A stretch of DNA of 64,000 nt from positions 118,372,123-118,436,122 of the forward strand of contig NC_088202.1 of NCBI RefSeq assembly GCF_037126465.1. Direction: 5' to 3'. The notes under the pieces were generated by a model. That model had not been told where the DNA came from and ran no database searches. It saw nothing but the letters and a program-made list of their open reading frames with translations. The position numbers were made by a program, and so were the translations under genes. This document shows positions 10,804 to 22,417 of this stretch, in pieces. The first letter of the stretch is position 1. Each line of letters opens with the position of its first letter. The DNA comes from Ornithodoros turicata. Taxonomy: Eukaryota; Arthropoda; Arachnida; Ixodida; Argasidae.

Positions 10804-11826
10804 TCAGATGCGACGGAGGCGCATCGCTGGAGCTGGTCCCCAGGAAACGCGCTTGGGCTTAGGGGAAGGCGGCGAAATGTCGACGGTCTGGAGGGCAAGA
10901 GGGAAGTCTTCGTTCTCCACGAAGGCCGGCTTGACGCGGTCGACCGAAACTGTGTCCTGGCGGCCGCCTAGGTCAAGTACCATGGTCTTGTCGGACCGGG
11001 AGATGACACGGTAGGGTCCTGTGTAGGGGGGGTCTAGGGACTTGCGAGGTGCTGGAGCCCGGAGAAAAACGTGTGTGGCCTCGGCGAGAGCGGCTGGAAC
11101 GTAAGAGTTCCGGCCAGAAGGGAACCATGGGGAAGCAGGCCTAAGGGTCTTGAAGACGTCACGGAGGAGCGAGACGTACTCAGGGTGGCTTGTGGCTTGC
11201 GGCTGGGTTTCAGAAGAGGCGGGAGGTTGCTGGGTGACGAGGTCGGCCGGAAGGCGTAGGGGCGTGCCGAAAACGAGCTCGGCGGCAGAGCAGCCCAGGT
11301 CCGGCTTGAGGCATGCTCGTACGTGGAGCAAAATGAGTGGGAGAGCGCTGGCCCACTTTTCGGGATGGCGAAGGGCACGGAAGCAGCTTTTCATCTGCCG
11401 GTGAAAACGTTCTACCAGACCATTGGCACAAGGATGGTAGGCAGTAGTGCGTGTGCGCGTCGTGCCAAGAAGACTGCAGAGCTCATGGAAGAGGGAAGAC
11501 TCGAATTGAGCCCCGCGGTCGGTGACGATTTGGTCAGGGGTCCCGTATCGGCAGATCCAGGCGGCGAGAAGAGCGCGGGCAACGGTCTCGGCACGCATGT
11601 CGATGATGGGCACCGCTTCTGGCCACCTGGTGAAACGATCCACCATGGTGAGGATGTAGCGGAAACCCGATGAGTGAGGTAGAGGACCGACAAGGTCGAT
11701 GTGGATGATCTGGAATCTGCGGTCCGGGGGAAGGAACTTGCCGGGCGGCGGGCGCGTGTGCCGGACGATCTTCGTTCGTTGGCAGGTGATACAGCGAGAG
11801 GTCCAGACCTGGATGTCCTTGGCCAA
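10804..11826 (-). pseudogene. Gypsy integrase (cut from pol by a stop codon)
   Basis: 340 codons of integrase. The second half of the HHCC zinc site (C-I-T-C, residues 12-15) leads in. The catalytic core follows with all three acidic residues: D44 (I-D-L-V-G-P), D103 (T-D-R-G-A-Q-F) and E139 (V-E-R-F-H-R-Q-M-K). A C-terminal region follows with the chromatin-side fold common in Gypsy integrases (P-Y-T-G-P-Y-R-V). Its ATG at 11826 is an internal Met, not a natural start: the frame continues upstream through four more codons to the TAG at 11841-11839 and then into pol. The catalytic core looks intact. The protein would be made only by read-through of that stop or from a sibling element. Confidence 0.9.
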
Positions 11827-11838
11827 GCCCGGCCATAC

Positions 11839-14139
11839 CTACCGGTCACCGATCAGGCGTCTGGTTGCGCGAATACCAGGATGGGAAACGTCATGCAGGG
11901 CGTGGAAGGTTTGGCGGCGGAGACTGGATGGAACGAACGGCCGCTGAACGCCGGTTGACACGTCGCATATGATGGTGGAGGCGGTGCCGGGAAGAGCGAC
12001 CTCTTCCAACTGTAGCGATGTTTGCTTGGACGCACGAAGCGCCCTGAGCTCTTCGTCGGCGCGCTGTTCAGATGCGAGACGTTCAAGCGAAAATATTTCG
12101 GGCGGAAAGGCGTTGATACGGCTGAATGCGTCAGCAGGTATGTTAGCCTGGCCGCTGATGTGGGCGAACGTCACTTGGAATTCCGCCAGGAAGGCTAGCT
12201 GCCGGATTTCCCGGAGTGAGTGGCTTTGACGGCTAGCTCGAAAGGCGTGGACGAGTGGCTTATGGTCCGTATAAAGTATAAAAGATCGGCCTTCCAGAAA
12301 GTAGCGGAAGTACTTCACGGCAGCGAACGCAGCGAGGAGTTCGCGACCGAAGGCACTGTAGCGTTGTTGGGCCGGCGAGAGTTTGACGGAAAAGAAGGAG
12401 ATGGGTTGCCACTGCTGGTTGATGTGCTGCTGGAGCACGGCTCCGATGGCTGAGCCGGACGCATCCACCGCTAGTGAGGTGGGCGCATCATGCTGGGGGT
12501 AGATGAGCATGACGGCGTTGGCGAGTGCCTCTTTGGCAGCCAGGAAGGCGTCCTCGGCATGCGCCGTCCAAGCAAAACCGGCCGCATTGGGAGACTTCTT
12601 GGGAGAACGCAGGAGGGCTTCGAGCGGTGCCAACACAGACGCGCAGTTCGGAATAAAGCGCCGGTAGAAATTGAGTAGCCCAAGGTAGCGTCGAAGTTGG
12701 CGCAGTGTAGCCGGTCTTGGAAACTCGCGGACGGCCTGTACCTTCGAAGGAAGCGGTCTGATGCCGTTGCAATCGAGGTGATGGCCCAGGAATTCCAGGG
12801 ACGCGGCTCCGAACTGGCACTTTTGCACATTGATTATGATGCCGTATTCTTCGAGGCGCGCGAAGAGCTGGCGTAAATGGAGGCGATGTTGTTCGGGGCT
12901 TTCGCTTGCGACGAGTAGATCATCCATATACGCAAAAACGAAGGGTAGTCCCCTTACCACCGAATCAATAAAACGCTGAAATGTTTGGGCTGCGTTTTTC
13001 AATCCGAAAGGCATCCTAACGAACTCGAAGAGGCCGAATGGAGTCGTTACTGCTGTTTCATGGATGTCCTCTGGAGCCATGGGAATTTGATGGTACGCCT
13101 TTGTTAAATCGATTTTGGAGAAGGTGGTGGAGCCCTGGAGGTTAACGGCGAAGTCCTGAATGTTGGGGAGTGGATAGCGGTCAGGTAGTGTGGTAAGGCT
13201 TAGCGCGCGGTAATCACCACATGGTCTCCAGTCCCCGGTCTTCTTGGGGACCATGTGCAACGGTGACGCCCAGTTGCTCGATGATGGCCTGACTACGCCG
13301 ATGTCGATCATGTGTTGGAATTCGCTCTTGGCTATGGCCAGTTTTTCAGGGGCCAGTCGGCGGAACCGCGAGGAGACTGGTTGGCCAGAAGTTATGATCT
13401 TGTGGACGACATCATGCTTCACAGGCTTGGACCAATCGGTGGGCTGTGTAAGCGACGGGAAGTCCTTGAGGATGTCGGCGTACGGCGATGCAAGCGCAGA
13501 CAGTGGCTCGGTGTGAAATTGAGGAGTCGCGAAGGTGCCGATTCCGTGCACTGCGAGCGATGTCGCAGAGTCCACGAGGCGACGCCGAGCAAGGTCCACC
13601 ATAAGGCCAAACCGCTCGAGAAAATCTGCGCCTAGGATGGGCTGGCTGACGGAGGCGATGGTAAACAACCATGTGAACTGCCTTCGCAGGCCGAGATCGA
13701 GGGTCAGAGATTTTTGGCCGAAAACGGGAATTCCGGTGTTATTCACCGCCGTCAGGAACCAGATAGGAGCTTGACGCCTGTGAGCCCCTGTTGCAGGAAG
13801 GACGCTCACGGCTGCACCCGTGTCGACGAGTATCGTCAACTTGGAGTTTCGATCTGTTATGTAGAACAGGCGACTGGGTGCGTGGTTGAGGGTGTCGCCT
13901 GTCGCCGCTAGCGACGCCCCATGTCGTTTCCCGGCCATTGGCAAGGGGCGGTGCACTTGCGCGCCGAGGCACCGAAATTGTAATGGTAGAAACAATATGG
14001 GCAGCTCGCAGGTGGTGATGAAAGGCGACGCGTGCGAGGGGAGGACGGGCGGGGACTGCGCGGTCGAGGGCTTCGGAAGCGGGGTCGAGGTTGACGTCCT
14101 GCAGGTTGTGGAAAGGGAGACGGCTGCGAAACGCTGCAT
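11839..14139 (-). pseudogene. Gypsy Pol: protease, reverse transcriptase, RNase H
   Basis: 766 codons. Aspartic protease: L-V-D-T-G-A at about 104-109 and the I-L-G-A-D-F-L motif at 168-174. Reverse transcriptase at about 250-500, with F-S-K-I-D-L (340-345), the F-G-L-K-N-A-A block and the catalytic Y-M-D-D at 404-407. RNase H has D559 (V-D-A-S-G), E600, D625 (Y-T-D-H-K-P-L) and D670. The chain ends within the integrase zinc region, after the H-x3-H pair (749 and 753), at a TAG (11841-11839). The family normally has an aromatic residue there, before V-W-P-G. No other stop or frame break was found. The first ~85 residues overlap gag in the -1 frame and are probably partly untranslated. The start Met at 14139 is not the real one; Pol is expected as a Gag-Pol fusion. 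Confidence 0.92.
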
Positions 14140-14894
14140 GCCAGACGGTCGTCAATAAGCTGTCGGAGTTCCTGAACTTCCGAACGAAGAAGGGCAACTG
14201 GATCTGCAGGCGAAGGAGGCACAGGGTAGGAGGGTCGCTCGGTCGCTTGGGAAACGTGGCCAGAAGTGGGGGGCGGCGCAACCTCAAAAGCAGGAGATGG
14301 GGTGGGAACGTGGGCAATTGTGCGTCGTGAAACCTCGATTACCCGGTCGGCGACTTCAGCGAGTGCCTCCGCGGAAGAGTCGGGAAGTGCCGCGAGTACC
14401 ATTTGTGTCTGCTGAGGGAGCCGGCTCAGGAAAAGTTCTTTCAGGAGGGATCGGTCGAAGGCTGGAAGCCGAGAGCCGAGGAGGCTGTGCATACGTCGGA
14501 GCAGCTGACTGGGTCTGCGATCGCCGAGTTCTTCGGCTGCTAGCAGCTGGCGCAAGCGCTCGCGCTCCGACGTCATGATTCTGTCCGTGACGGCCTTCCG
14601 AAGGTCGTCGTAGGCGTTGGGGGTGAGGGGTGCCGTCAGAATATCTGTGACTTCCACCGCGATTTCCGGAGGTAGGTTGCTGACTATGTGGTGAAACTTC
14701 GTAGCTTGCTGGGTGATGCCAGCCAGCGCGAACTGACTATCGGCCATTTTGAACCATAGGTCAGGATGGGCGGTGAAGAATGAGGGAAGCCGAACAGCAA
14801 CACGGGCGATGCTTGAGGAAGAGGGAACCATGGACGTTGCCGCTGTGGCCGCCGTGGCAGGGGTGGATGCTTGGGAGCCGTCGCCTGGGAACAT
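13908..14894 (-). CDS. Gypsy Gag polyprotein
   Basis: 328 codons, open throughout. It carries the arthropod Gypsy Gag pattern: R-L-P-S-F-F near 36, D-L-W-F-K near 45, [10 protein letters not shown] near 57, then the helical [18 protein letters not shown] segment near 135-153. After a Pro-rich linker it has the atypical cysteine cluster C-P-Y-C...K-C-T-A-P-C near the C-terminus, which replaces a canonical CCHC knuckle in this lineage. The ATG at 14894 is the first in frame after the leader. It ends in G-N-D-M-G-R-R, within the stretch where a -1 frameshift would enter pol. Forms the capsid of the retrotransposon particle by family knowledge. Confidence 0.85.
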   Translation of the reverse strand: MFPGDGSQASTPATAATAATSMVPSSSSIARVAVRLPSFFTAHPDLWFKMADSQFALAGITQQATKFHHIVSNLPPEIAVEVTDILTAPLTPNAYDDLRKAVTDRIMTSERERLRQLLAAEELGDRRPSQLLRRMHSLLGSRLPAFDRSLLKELFLSRLPQQTQMVLAALPDSSAEALAEVADRVIEVSRRTIAHVPTPSPAFEVAPPPTSGHVSQATERPSYPVPPSPADPVALLRSEVQELRQLIDDRLACSVSQPSPFPQPAGRQPRPRFRSPRPRSPRPSSPRTRRLSSPPASCPYCFYHYNFGASARKCTAPCQWPGNDMGRR

Positions 14895-14944
14895 TGCGGT
14901 GTCCAGCTTGCGACGTTCGGGCTACAATCAGCACCGTGCGCTAC

Positions 14945-15061
14945 AATCAGCACCGTGGAAGCAACAGGGCAAGGAACCATGCAAAGCAATTCTGCATCCA
15001 AGTACTCCAAAGGAAACAGCCGGACACAACTGAAGATCTCTACAATGTGGAAAGGTTTGCG
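14945..15061. other. junction segment between Gypsy and YqaJ relic
   Basis: Includes the second half of the 19 bp tandem duplication. No motif recognised on either strand. Confidence 0.3.
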
Positions 15062-15990
15062 GGCAAGAATTACAAATTGCTATTGAGCAGCACTTGTGGG
15101 AGGCCCTTCTGTGTATAAAATGGATGCAGCTTAGCCATGTTTCGATTCAAAAAGCTGTCATCCTTTTCAATCAACACCAAATGCCCTCCACCATTTAGGT
15201 GGACATCAAAATAGCACTGATTGATGTTCTGTAGGTTGCGGTGGGTTTGCGCTTGTATCTCACCATATTATATGTGTGCAGTTTTCAGCTTTCTGTCATT
15301 ATCGAGACAAAAAGTATTCCTTGATTGCCCGACAGAAAGGAGCTCGCTGAGACTCACGGGAGTACATGCACTTCACCTGGAACAGTGATGGAGGGTGACA
15401 CTCAAAAATTCCGTCTAGTGTACGGTCCAAGAAATGGCCCTTATAGGGTTTGCCATCAACTCACATTCATTTAGGCGGCCATTGCGATGCTTCTGACGGA
15501 GAGAATAGCTAGCTAGCCTCGTTTTGACAATGGGTTCGTTTTTCCGGTCCTAAAGCACTGCTGGTGTATTTATGGACGGTGATTCGAGGCTTTTCCTCAG
15601 CACTGAGCAGCGCTTCACCGTCTTTGACACGCATATACCCTTGAATAGAGATGCAGTGATACGGCCCTTACAATGGCTTTTCCATTCTTTGCATTCATGC
15701 TCTGCACGCGTTGCCCCCTGAGTTTCACCGGCATTCTCTTCACTCACATGTAAGTAGCGCACAAAACGTTCAGATAACGCAGCCATGTTCTTATCACAGT
15801 GTCTCGTCTCTGCCATACATGTGCTGTACACATCAGGTATTTTTCCATATGCTCTTGCCGCTATTCAGCAGGCGTACGGCTTCTTGGATTTTTGTGAGGG
15901 TCTCACTTCCCCTTGCAGCACAACAATGCCAATCGCTGGACTCGCACTCAGCACGTTGTGCACTTTGCCTGCGTAAAGTTGTTGTTTCTT
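15062..15990 (-). pseudogene. SWIM/YqaJ-like nuclease relic of an ISL2EU-type transposon
   Basis: Read on the minus strand across several frames. First, a degraded SWIM-like patch (C-C-A-A-R-G-S-E-T, about 15895-15920) in which the later Cys and His are lost. Then the YqaJ entry motif K-G-R-I-T-A-S-L-F-K (about 15640-15670) in the frame 15831-15550. Near 15345-15420, D-G-I-F-E...F-Q-V-K-C-M-Y-S, where the family normally has an acidic residue before x-K-C. Finally the C-terminal block D-D-S-F-L...L-H-P-F-Y...G-L-P (about 15080-15170). Multiple frameshifts and stops make it non-functional. YqaJ-like exonucleases are encoded convergently to the transposase in ISL2EU elements, which matches the plus-strand THAP relic at 9527-10466. 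Confidence 0.6.
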
Positions 15991-18969
15991 CTTCTTCTTC
16001 TTTCGTTAAAATTTGTACAGTTTGTTGCAGCAACACATAACGGCTTCTCCTTTAAGACTGCAATCATGTCTTGTTTTCAGAATACCTGGTGCACACAAGG
16101 CACCTGGACATACCTGACATAACATAGATGTCGCCCTCATGGGCTTTAAAAGCATCGAAAGGCTGGCTGTCAACCCCCACTTCCTGCAGAAACTATGCTT
16201 TGATATCTGCTTCTGTCAAGAGAGGTCACATGCATTTGCCTACACTGTACTTGAGCGCCTGGAGGTCATCCAGATGGATCCCACTGTAACATTAATCAAT
16301 GAAAGGAGCATATCGTGTAGCGGTAGGGTTATCCAACAGAAATGCGACAGGGGTGATTAGATACTGTGGTCTTACCTGACCAAGCAATGCGGATTAGAAC
16401 TCTGCATTGGCTTACTGAAGAGTAGAAAAAAATATTTCGACCAAAATCGAATGTTTTGAATGGAAAACATCGATCTTCCATGTTTTCCTGCTGTAGACGG
16501 GTGATCACGCGGTGGATGCACGGAGGAGAAAGTTTATTTGAAAAAGAGCGTAAAGGAGCGTATGTTTTGATAACACTTTTCAGATGTAAAATATTTTTCG
16601 AACATTAAACAGCCTCGTCAAACGTACGAGAAGCTCGCTGGGGAAATAAAATGTAATCTGCATTTTGCGAACCAAATTAACGTTCATGTACAGCGCCGTT
16701 TCTGCTCTGCGCCTCAATCTTTCACTGCATGCTAGCGAAACAGAACTACAGTGTCTGATCATGAGTCTCAAATGAGCAAACAGCCTCATCTCGTTTCACA
16801 AAATCTCGGCAAAAGTTGCTACATTTTCCCTGTGTTAACACGCACACAGAGTGATTGAAACTTGCTAAAATACGCTTGACGCCCGTTTATTTCGTTCGAA
16901 ATGTGTCGGCAGATGTGCCCATGCCTATAAAACACGACTAATTTGGCCGCACTTAAACGGATAACCTCGTAATTCATTATCGTTGAGCAGGGATTTCACG
17001 CGTACGATACGGAGAGCCAAAGAAACTTTGCCCCGGAAGTGCCTCATCCTCTCACTTTTCCCCCTCGTCAGTCAAATCGACAGCACCTATTCTCTATATA
17101 AACGTATAGTTTCTCGGTTCGACGCTAGGCCAGCTGCACTCCAATGAAGTCGAATGTTCAAATTCGAATTTAGAAAAACTGCGGCGTTTTCATGCATGCA
17201 TTTTTGCATATGGAGCCCTCTCCGGGTGCTCTACCGAATGCATCTACAAGAAAGCTCCTACAGCTTCTAGTCAGAGTCCCTTTAAGCAGGGACAAGAAGT
17301 TCGCCACTGGCATGCCACAACTGTTTTGGAAACTGACCAAACCATTTCCTTCTATTGTCTATTCAACTTTTTTGAGGAGGATCTTGGAGTTCGGAGAAAA
17401 GTATAAATCTGACAGGCAAACGTGGGAGGTTTCGAAATTTGGCTAATGCAGAGAGATCAATTAACTACAGCACTCCTCATTACTAAAGCACTCCTAGGAG
17501 TTTTTCATTCTGAAAGGTTGGTCGAGTTGAGGAGCAGAGAGGTGAGTTTGAAGGTGACCCAGACAGAACACTACCTCCTGCGGACGTTCGAAATAGATCC
17601 TAACGTCCATGTCCTGATATGGATATCAAATGGACATCTCTGGGAGCTATATGAGTGGACGTCCCTAACTGTACATCCGCAGGATGTACCGTAACGGCCG
17701 TTTGAAGAATTGTCCGAATAGGGTCCCTGACGGGATGTTGCAGGGAGCATTATCAGAGGAGAGAGAGAAACATGGCAAGGTGTGTGGTGTCGTGATTCGA
17801 CTCTCGCTGAACCAGCTAAATGCCTCAAATCAAATGCAGTAAGAAACACAGACGTTATCGTTATAGTGAGTTAATACGCCAAGCAGTTCTTCAGTCCAGT
17901 GTTATCGGTATACGCAATCGCATTAAAATTAAACACCTCACCCTTTGGTTTGACTCGCAGGCAAACAGGACTCTCGAATTTGTAGAAGCTCACGAGACAA
18001 GCAATATATAGTATCTGCTTTCGCGTTGGAAAAGTATGCCACTGCCTATCTAAGTTCATGGTTCTCAGAGCTTTTTTTGCTTTTTAAAACTTCATGCCCA
18101 TTGTCCGTAACAGAAATACTACAAAGAAACAAAGAGGAGCAACGGAGAAAGAAAGATGCAGTGGCCGAAGCTGAAACAAAATGGCAGAAAAAAACGCCTA
18201 GTAGGAATCTGTCCACTTGCGCAGCAGCACAGTAAACAGTATCAATAGTAATGAGAAAATACAGGGCGCTGATCACGTACGCAAGTAGGTCCGTGCAACG
18301 TCCCGGCATCTCCGTGTAACTTCCTGTGAGGACAAACGACGGATATTTGTGGGAAGTCCAAACCGTGCCCACTCGGAGATGTGGGGGACGTCTGTCGGAA
18401 AAATGTCTGTCTCCCACGGAGATCCGAATTTCCGTGAAAGGATATCCCTAGCATCACGGGAAGTTTTGTTCCGTTTGGGCGAAGGCCATAGCTGCTTTTG
18501 CCATGTGCCACATTCCGAAATCATGTAGCGGAAGGCAAAATCTTCCTTAAGCGTCTTCACATTAAATTCGCTTCATTTTTTTTTATCACATCACCATCAC
18601 CATCACGAAAGCAAATGGAAAGAAGGGAGTTATGAGTTTTCTTGATATTCCCTGAAAGGTGCTCCAGGTTAAGAGGAGGAGAGGAGTTGGCACGCCTCCT
18701 ACCTACTCCCTTCAGTCCGCACTGTGCGCTTCCTTCAAAAGTTATTAATGCGTTAGCATTAGAACCCCCAAGTTGGACAAACGCGACACAAACGCGACAT
18801 ATGCGATATGTGCATTAAATTATATTTAAGTGCGCATCATCTCAAGGTCACGATCAATGTGAAATAATATAGTATGTTGGCTGTAAATAGTGGTATACTT
18901 TATTCTGCGTTCTGGCTGTGTGAGGGAAAAACCGCCTTTAGACACATTCGGCAACGAGATGCCCATGAT
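15991..18969. other. no gene recognised
   Basis: Frames at 16139-16360, 17192-17446 and 17422-17694 (plus) show no motif. The stretch 17580-17760 and the stretch 18300-18560 look like decayed repeats. No RNA gene seen. Confidence 0.35.
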
Positions 18970-18998
18970 AAGGTGTTACCTAGAGAAGGTAACACCTT
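18970..18998. repeat. perfect 12 bp hairpin
   Basis: AAGGTGTTACCT (18970-18981) and AGGTAACACCTT (18987-18998) are exact reverse complements with a 5-nt loop, next to the hAT-like end that follows. Confidence 0.85.
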
Positions 18999-19115
18999 AA
19001 CGCGGTACCGCGTTACTTTTCCAAATTTGTAGCGACGCTAGTATTGCGCTACTTTTTGGTGGAGTAGCGGGTAGTGGTATTCCGTTACTTCGGTTTGGTA
19101 GCGGGTACAACACTG
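18999..19115 (-). mobile_element. hAT-like MITE end
   Basis: Rich in GTAGCG/GCTAC motifs and ending ...gggtacaacactg at 19115, i.e. CAGTGTTGTACCC on the minus strand, a hAT-type terminus. It matches 30422-30545 in inverse orientation. No transposase nearby. Confidence 0.55.
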
Positions 19116-19404
19116 CCTACAACACAGCACTTGTGTCAAGTGCTGCCGTAGAGTGGGTCTTCAGTGCAGCCGCCGATATCTTAATCAGAAAATACGGCAA
19201 AATGAAAGACCACAATTTTGAGCAGTGACTGGGTTAGCGCCTAAAGACACATTATGTGGCTCATCTGTTGAGACATGCAAAATATTATTGCTTACTTCAC
19301 ACGCTCGAGTCTTTCGCGCTATATCAGCTCTCCCAATCACTTGGAGTTCGGCTCTTTTTCTTTTTTTCGAAACACACAGGGACGGGGGCAGTTTCTGAAA
19401 GTAA
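19116..19404. other. no gene recognised
   Basis: Spacer between two hAT-like ends. It may be the interior of one degraded element. Confidence 0.3.
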
Positions 19405-19549
19405 CGGCCCGAGTAAGGCGTTACTTTTATACTCGTTACACAATTACATTTTGAGTCGAGTAATTTCTAACAGTAATCAGTTACCTTTGCTAGAAGAGTA
19501 ACGGTAACGGTAATCAATAACTTTTTTGGAGTAACGGGCACAAGCCTGG
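19405..19549 (-). mobile_element. hAT-like MITE end, second type
   Basis: Multiple GTAAC/GTTAC motifs, ending ...gtaacgggcacaagcctgg at 19549. On the minus strand this starts CCAGGCTTGTGCCCGTTACT, a terminus style common among hAT MITEs. Confidence 0.45.
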
Positions 19550-22228
19550 GAAGAAGGCTTGTGCGGCTGTGTTGCCGTGTAGTCAGTGCTAGTTAGTAAC
19601 AGTTAGTGATAGCTTGGGGTGGATAGTGCTGGATAGTGGTAGTGGGTGGGTGATGGGTCGGCTGTAAAAACAATAAAAAAACATACATAAAAGAATACGT
19701 CTAAGGCTAACGTGTTTCCGTCGCATTCATTACGTTACTCCTCTTTCAATTTTTTCCTTTTTTCTTTTTTTGACTGCCTCTTGGGAACCCTCATGAAATT
19801 CACCCTGGTTGAGCAGAACGAAGAACCCTTCCACGTACCTTGTCCCGAAAAATCCTTTCTCTTTTTCTTTTTTAATAAATGTAGCCCTTCCCAAACACCC
19901 GTGCTTTTCCGATGTGAGGAGAACTCCGTTCTTTTCCCGAAGTTCTTTATGGCAGATATGTGGGGTCTAACGCCTCGAGAAAGAAAACACATACCTTGCA
20001 GGACGCTTTTTGCGCACGAAGTGACGAATGATTGCCGGTGACCGTCAGACACGGTGAACGCGGCGAAGTGATGTCTACTTGTGACTGGGGTGCTCCGGGG
20101 GCAAATTTCGGACCTTTGTTGAGGGTCCTTTTTTTTTTTTTTTTTAGTTTTCAGATAACTGTATGACAGACAAGTTGCTGTGGGTTGGCTGCGCAGAACC
20201 AGCTTTGTGAGAACGGGGATGGGAGGCGATGAATGATCGCCGCAGAGACTCCACCAAAGCCGTCAGGAACTGGTGCTCCAGTGAAGAGCGGAAGTCAGAG
20301 CCGAAAAATCTTGCCATTACCTGGAGGGATAGAGGGATCCACAATGTTGACTTGAGTGGAGTCTCCCTTTCAGACTAGTTGGATTATATTCTGGGCAACC
20401 TGCCAGTCGACCGAGCTGGACCCGATGAGCGACTGGACAACTTCCAGAGTATACCTTTTGCGAAGATGGAAGTCGGAGAATTCCTTGGTGGTCAACTTTG
20501 ATGGGCTGACCTTTGCTTAAAAAAGCAGGAGTCTGCATCGGATCCTGCGTTGCTCCTGTTCTCAGTAAAATATACTTACTCACCGTAGACAGTGCCATAC
20601 TGCAAGATATCAGGGTCTGCTTTGACTTGAGTCGCGTAATTTTTTTCAGATACGTGGATGACTATTTAGTTATGCATCACAGGTGAATTCGAAAAGCAAA
20701 TATAATATCCTCCTTCAAGAGAAACAGCCTTGACACGCACACACACACACGTGCATTGGATGATGATGGGGTGGGCGATTCACCGCCGCTGAGGCGGTAC
20801 ACTGCGCTATTGCGCTTTCGGAAAGGGTGAGGGGATGATGATGGAGGCTTTCAGAGAGCCGTCACCAGACCGATGGAGCACAAGGACTCCACAAGAAGAC
20901 GAAGGCCTTGCATCTGGTGGGGAGCGTTCGACCACGGTCCGAGGATCTTCGCGAGGTTGAACGGCCGCTTGTCGATGCGTGGCATAGAGACTTCCATTAG
21001 TGCACGCTCGTGGTGATATTACCCACAAGCCCTGAACCGAAACAGCCTTGAACCGTAGAGTCCACCACTGAAGAACCAATGTCAAGAATGCTTCAATTCA
21101 TGGACGTCCAACTCCAAATCTCTGCCAGAGGCATATGCTGGTCTTGCTAACAGAGGTCAAAAGAGCCCCTTCTACCTTTTTGCCAGCTCTCACTCAGGTG
21201 AAGCACTGCGTTGTCAAGTCGATCCTTCACTCCTCCCACCACACGTTTAGCCCAGAAAAGAAGCATCCAAGTTCTGTGATGTTGTCTTCAGTTGCCAATT
21301 CAAGCTTTCCCAGATAATGTCCCGGGTAAACAACCCCAGGAATTGCTCTCCGGCCTGCACAACCAACCACAGGCAGCCCTTCGTCAAATGTGACCGAGGT
21401 GTGATATATTAAATCCCGCACTCGTGCTGGTGGCAGTACATTCGCCAGACAGACCAATGTTTGAACGAAAGACTACTTCAGCAACGTAGCAGTCTGAAGG
21501 TTGCTCTACCCCGAAGAAATAAGATAGTCTCTCTTGCGCCAATTGCTCGCCTCCCCTCAATGTGACGAATGTCGCAGGCCGCCTTCGCACCCGTCTCGGC
21601 AGAGAAGTCACGGAGTCGCATTACATCGAAGAGAGCTATACAAACAATATCCACAATATCCACCATAAGCTTTTCTCAGTTTGAGGTCGCCTTCCTGTAT
21701 GGGGAGCTCGGGTGTCTAGCCTGTCCGTGGGGTTGTCATCAGATCTGCTGATTTACGGGAAAATCTACAGATCTACTGAGATTTCTAAAAATCTCATTAT
21801 TTTTGGAGGCGACGGCCAATAATAAAGCTCACGGTGCTTCTCGTGCATCTGTAACGCGGCGCTGATGTAAATGCGGAAATTTACATGGCCTCGCGCCTTC
21901 TTCTAGCAGTTCCAATCAGCGACGTTCTGACCGTTGCCCAATAACTTGCTTGTGCCCCTAACTAGCGGCTGCACACCTCCAGATTCTTTTGTTTCTTTAT
22001 TTATTTTTACTAAATCTAAACATTTTTGAGCCTCCGATCTCCTGATAAATTTTTTCGACGTGTGGCAACATTGGTTGCCATTCAACATTTCTTGCATGTG
22101 AACGCTTGTCCTGTGTCTGTTCTGTCTGTGGGCTCCGTAGCGTTCGTTCAGTACGTTCTGAAGAGCTCAGGCAAAGAAGTTGTGGACACATTTCATAATT
22201 ATTATTCTCTCTACACACCACGCTGTCT
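19550..22228. other. no gene recognised
   Basis: Poly-T at 20131-20145 and a CA run near 20735-20750. Minus-strand frames at 20807-21085 and 21227-21457 are open but show no motif I know. No gene call. Confidence 0.35.
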
Positions 22229-22417
22229 GAGGTTTTCCCTGGGTTTTCCGAAGACTTTCCAGACGACTGTCGGCACAGTTCCTCCTGAAGTAGGCCCAGG
22301 GCGCATGCTAACCCCCTTGTCCCCCACTCCTTCCTGCTGTCCTCTCTCCATCTGTCCACATCTGTACGCCGCTCATAGCCACAGTTGCTTCGCCGCGCTA
22401 ACACGGAATTTAAAAAA
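22229..22417 (+). mobile_element. 5'-truncated SINE
   Basis: Same body as the SINE at 5791-6411, here in plus-strand sense. It runs from 'ctgaggttttccctggg' to '...gccacagttgcttcgccgcgctaacacgg' and then an A-run at about 22410-22416. The tRNA head is absent. It shows the uninterrupted 'gctcatagccacagttgc' site that copy B of the 322 bp repeat splits. Confidence 0.75.

Larger units (their letters stand above)
10645..14944 (-). mobile_element. Ty3/Gypsy retrotransposon, nearly complete, 5' LTR missing
   Basis: Minus-strand order is gag (14894-13908), pol protease-RT-RNase H (14139-11839), integrase (11826-10804), polypurine tract, LTR. Gag to pol needs a -1 frameshift within a 232 bp overlap, normal for the group. 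Pol to integrase is in the same frame and separated by one TAG. A full LTR is found only at the 3' side. At the 5' side only a short relic matching the LTR start (TGTAGCGCAC at 14944-14935) is seen, in a 19 bp tandem duplication (14921-14957). The element sits between the two halves of an ISL2EU-like transposon. Confidence 0.85.

Noticed and set aside
11412..11849. 145-codon minus ORF
   Set aside because: Shadow of the integrase frame; no domain of its own.
13739..14317. 192-codon minus ORF overlapping gag and pol
   Set aside because: Third-frame shadow of the Gypsy gag-pol overlap.
20807..21457. Minus-strand frames in a non-repeat stretch
   Set aside because: No motif, splice context or poly(A) signal; cannot be told from chance.
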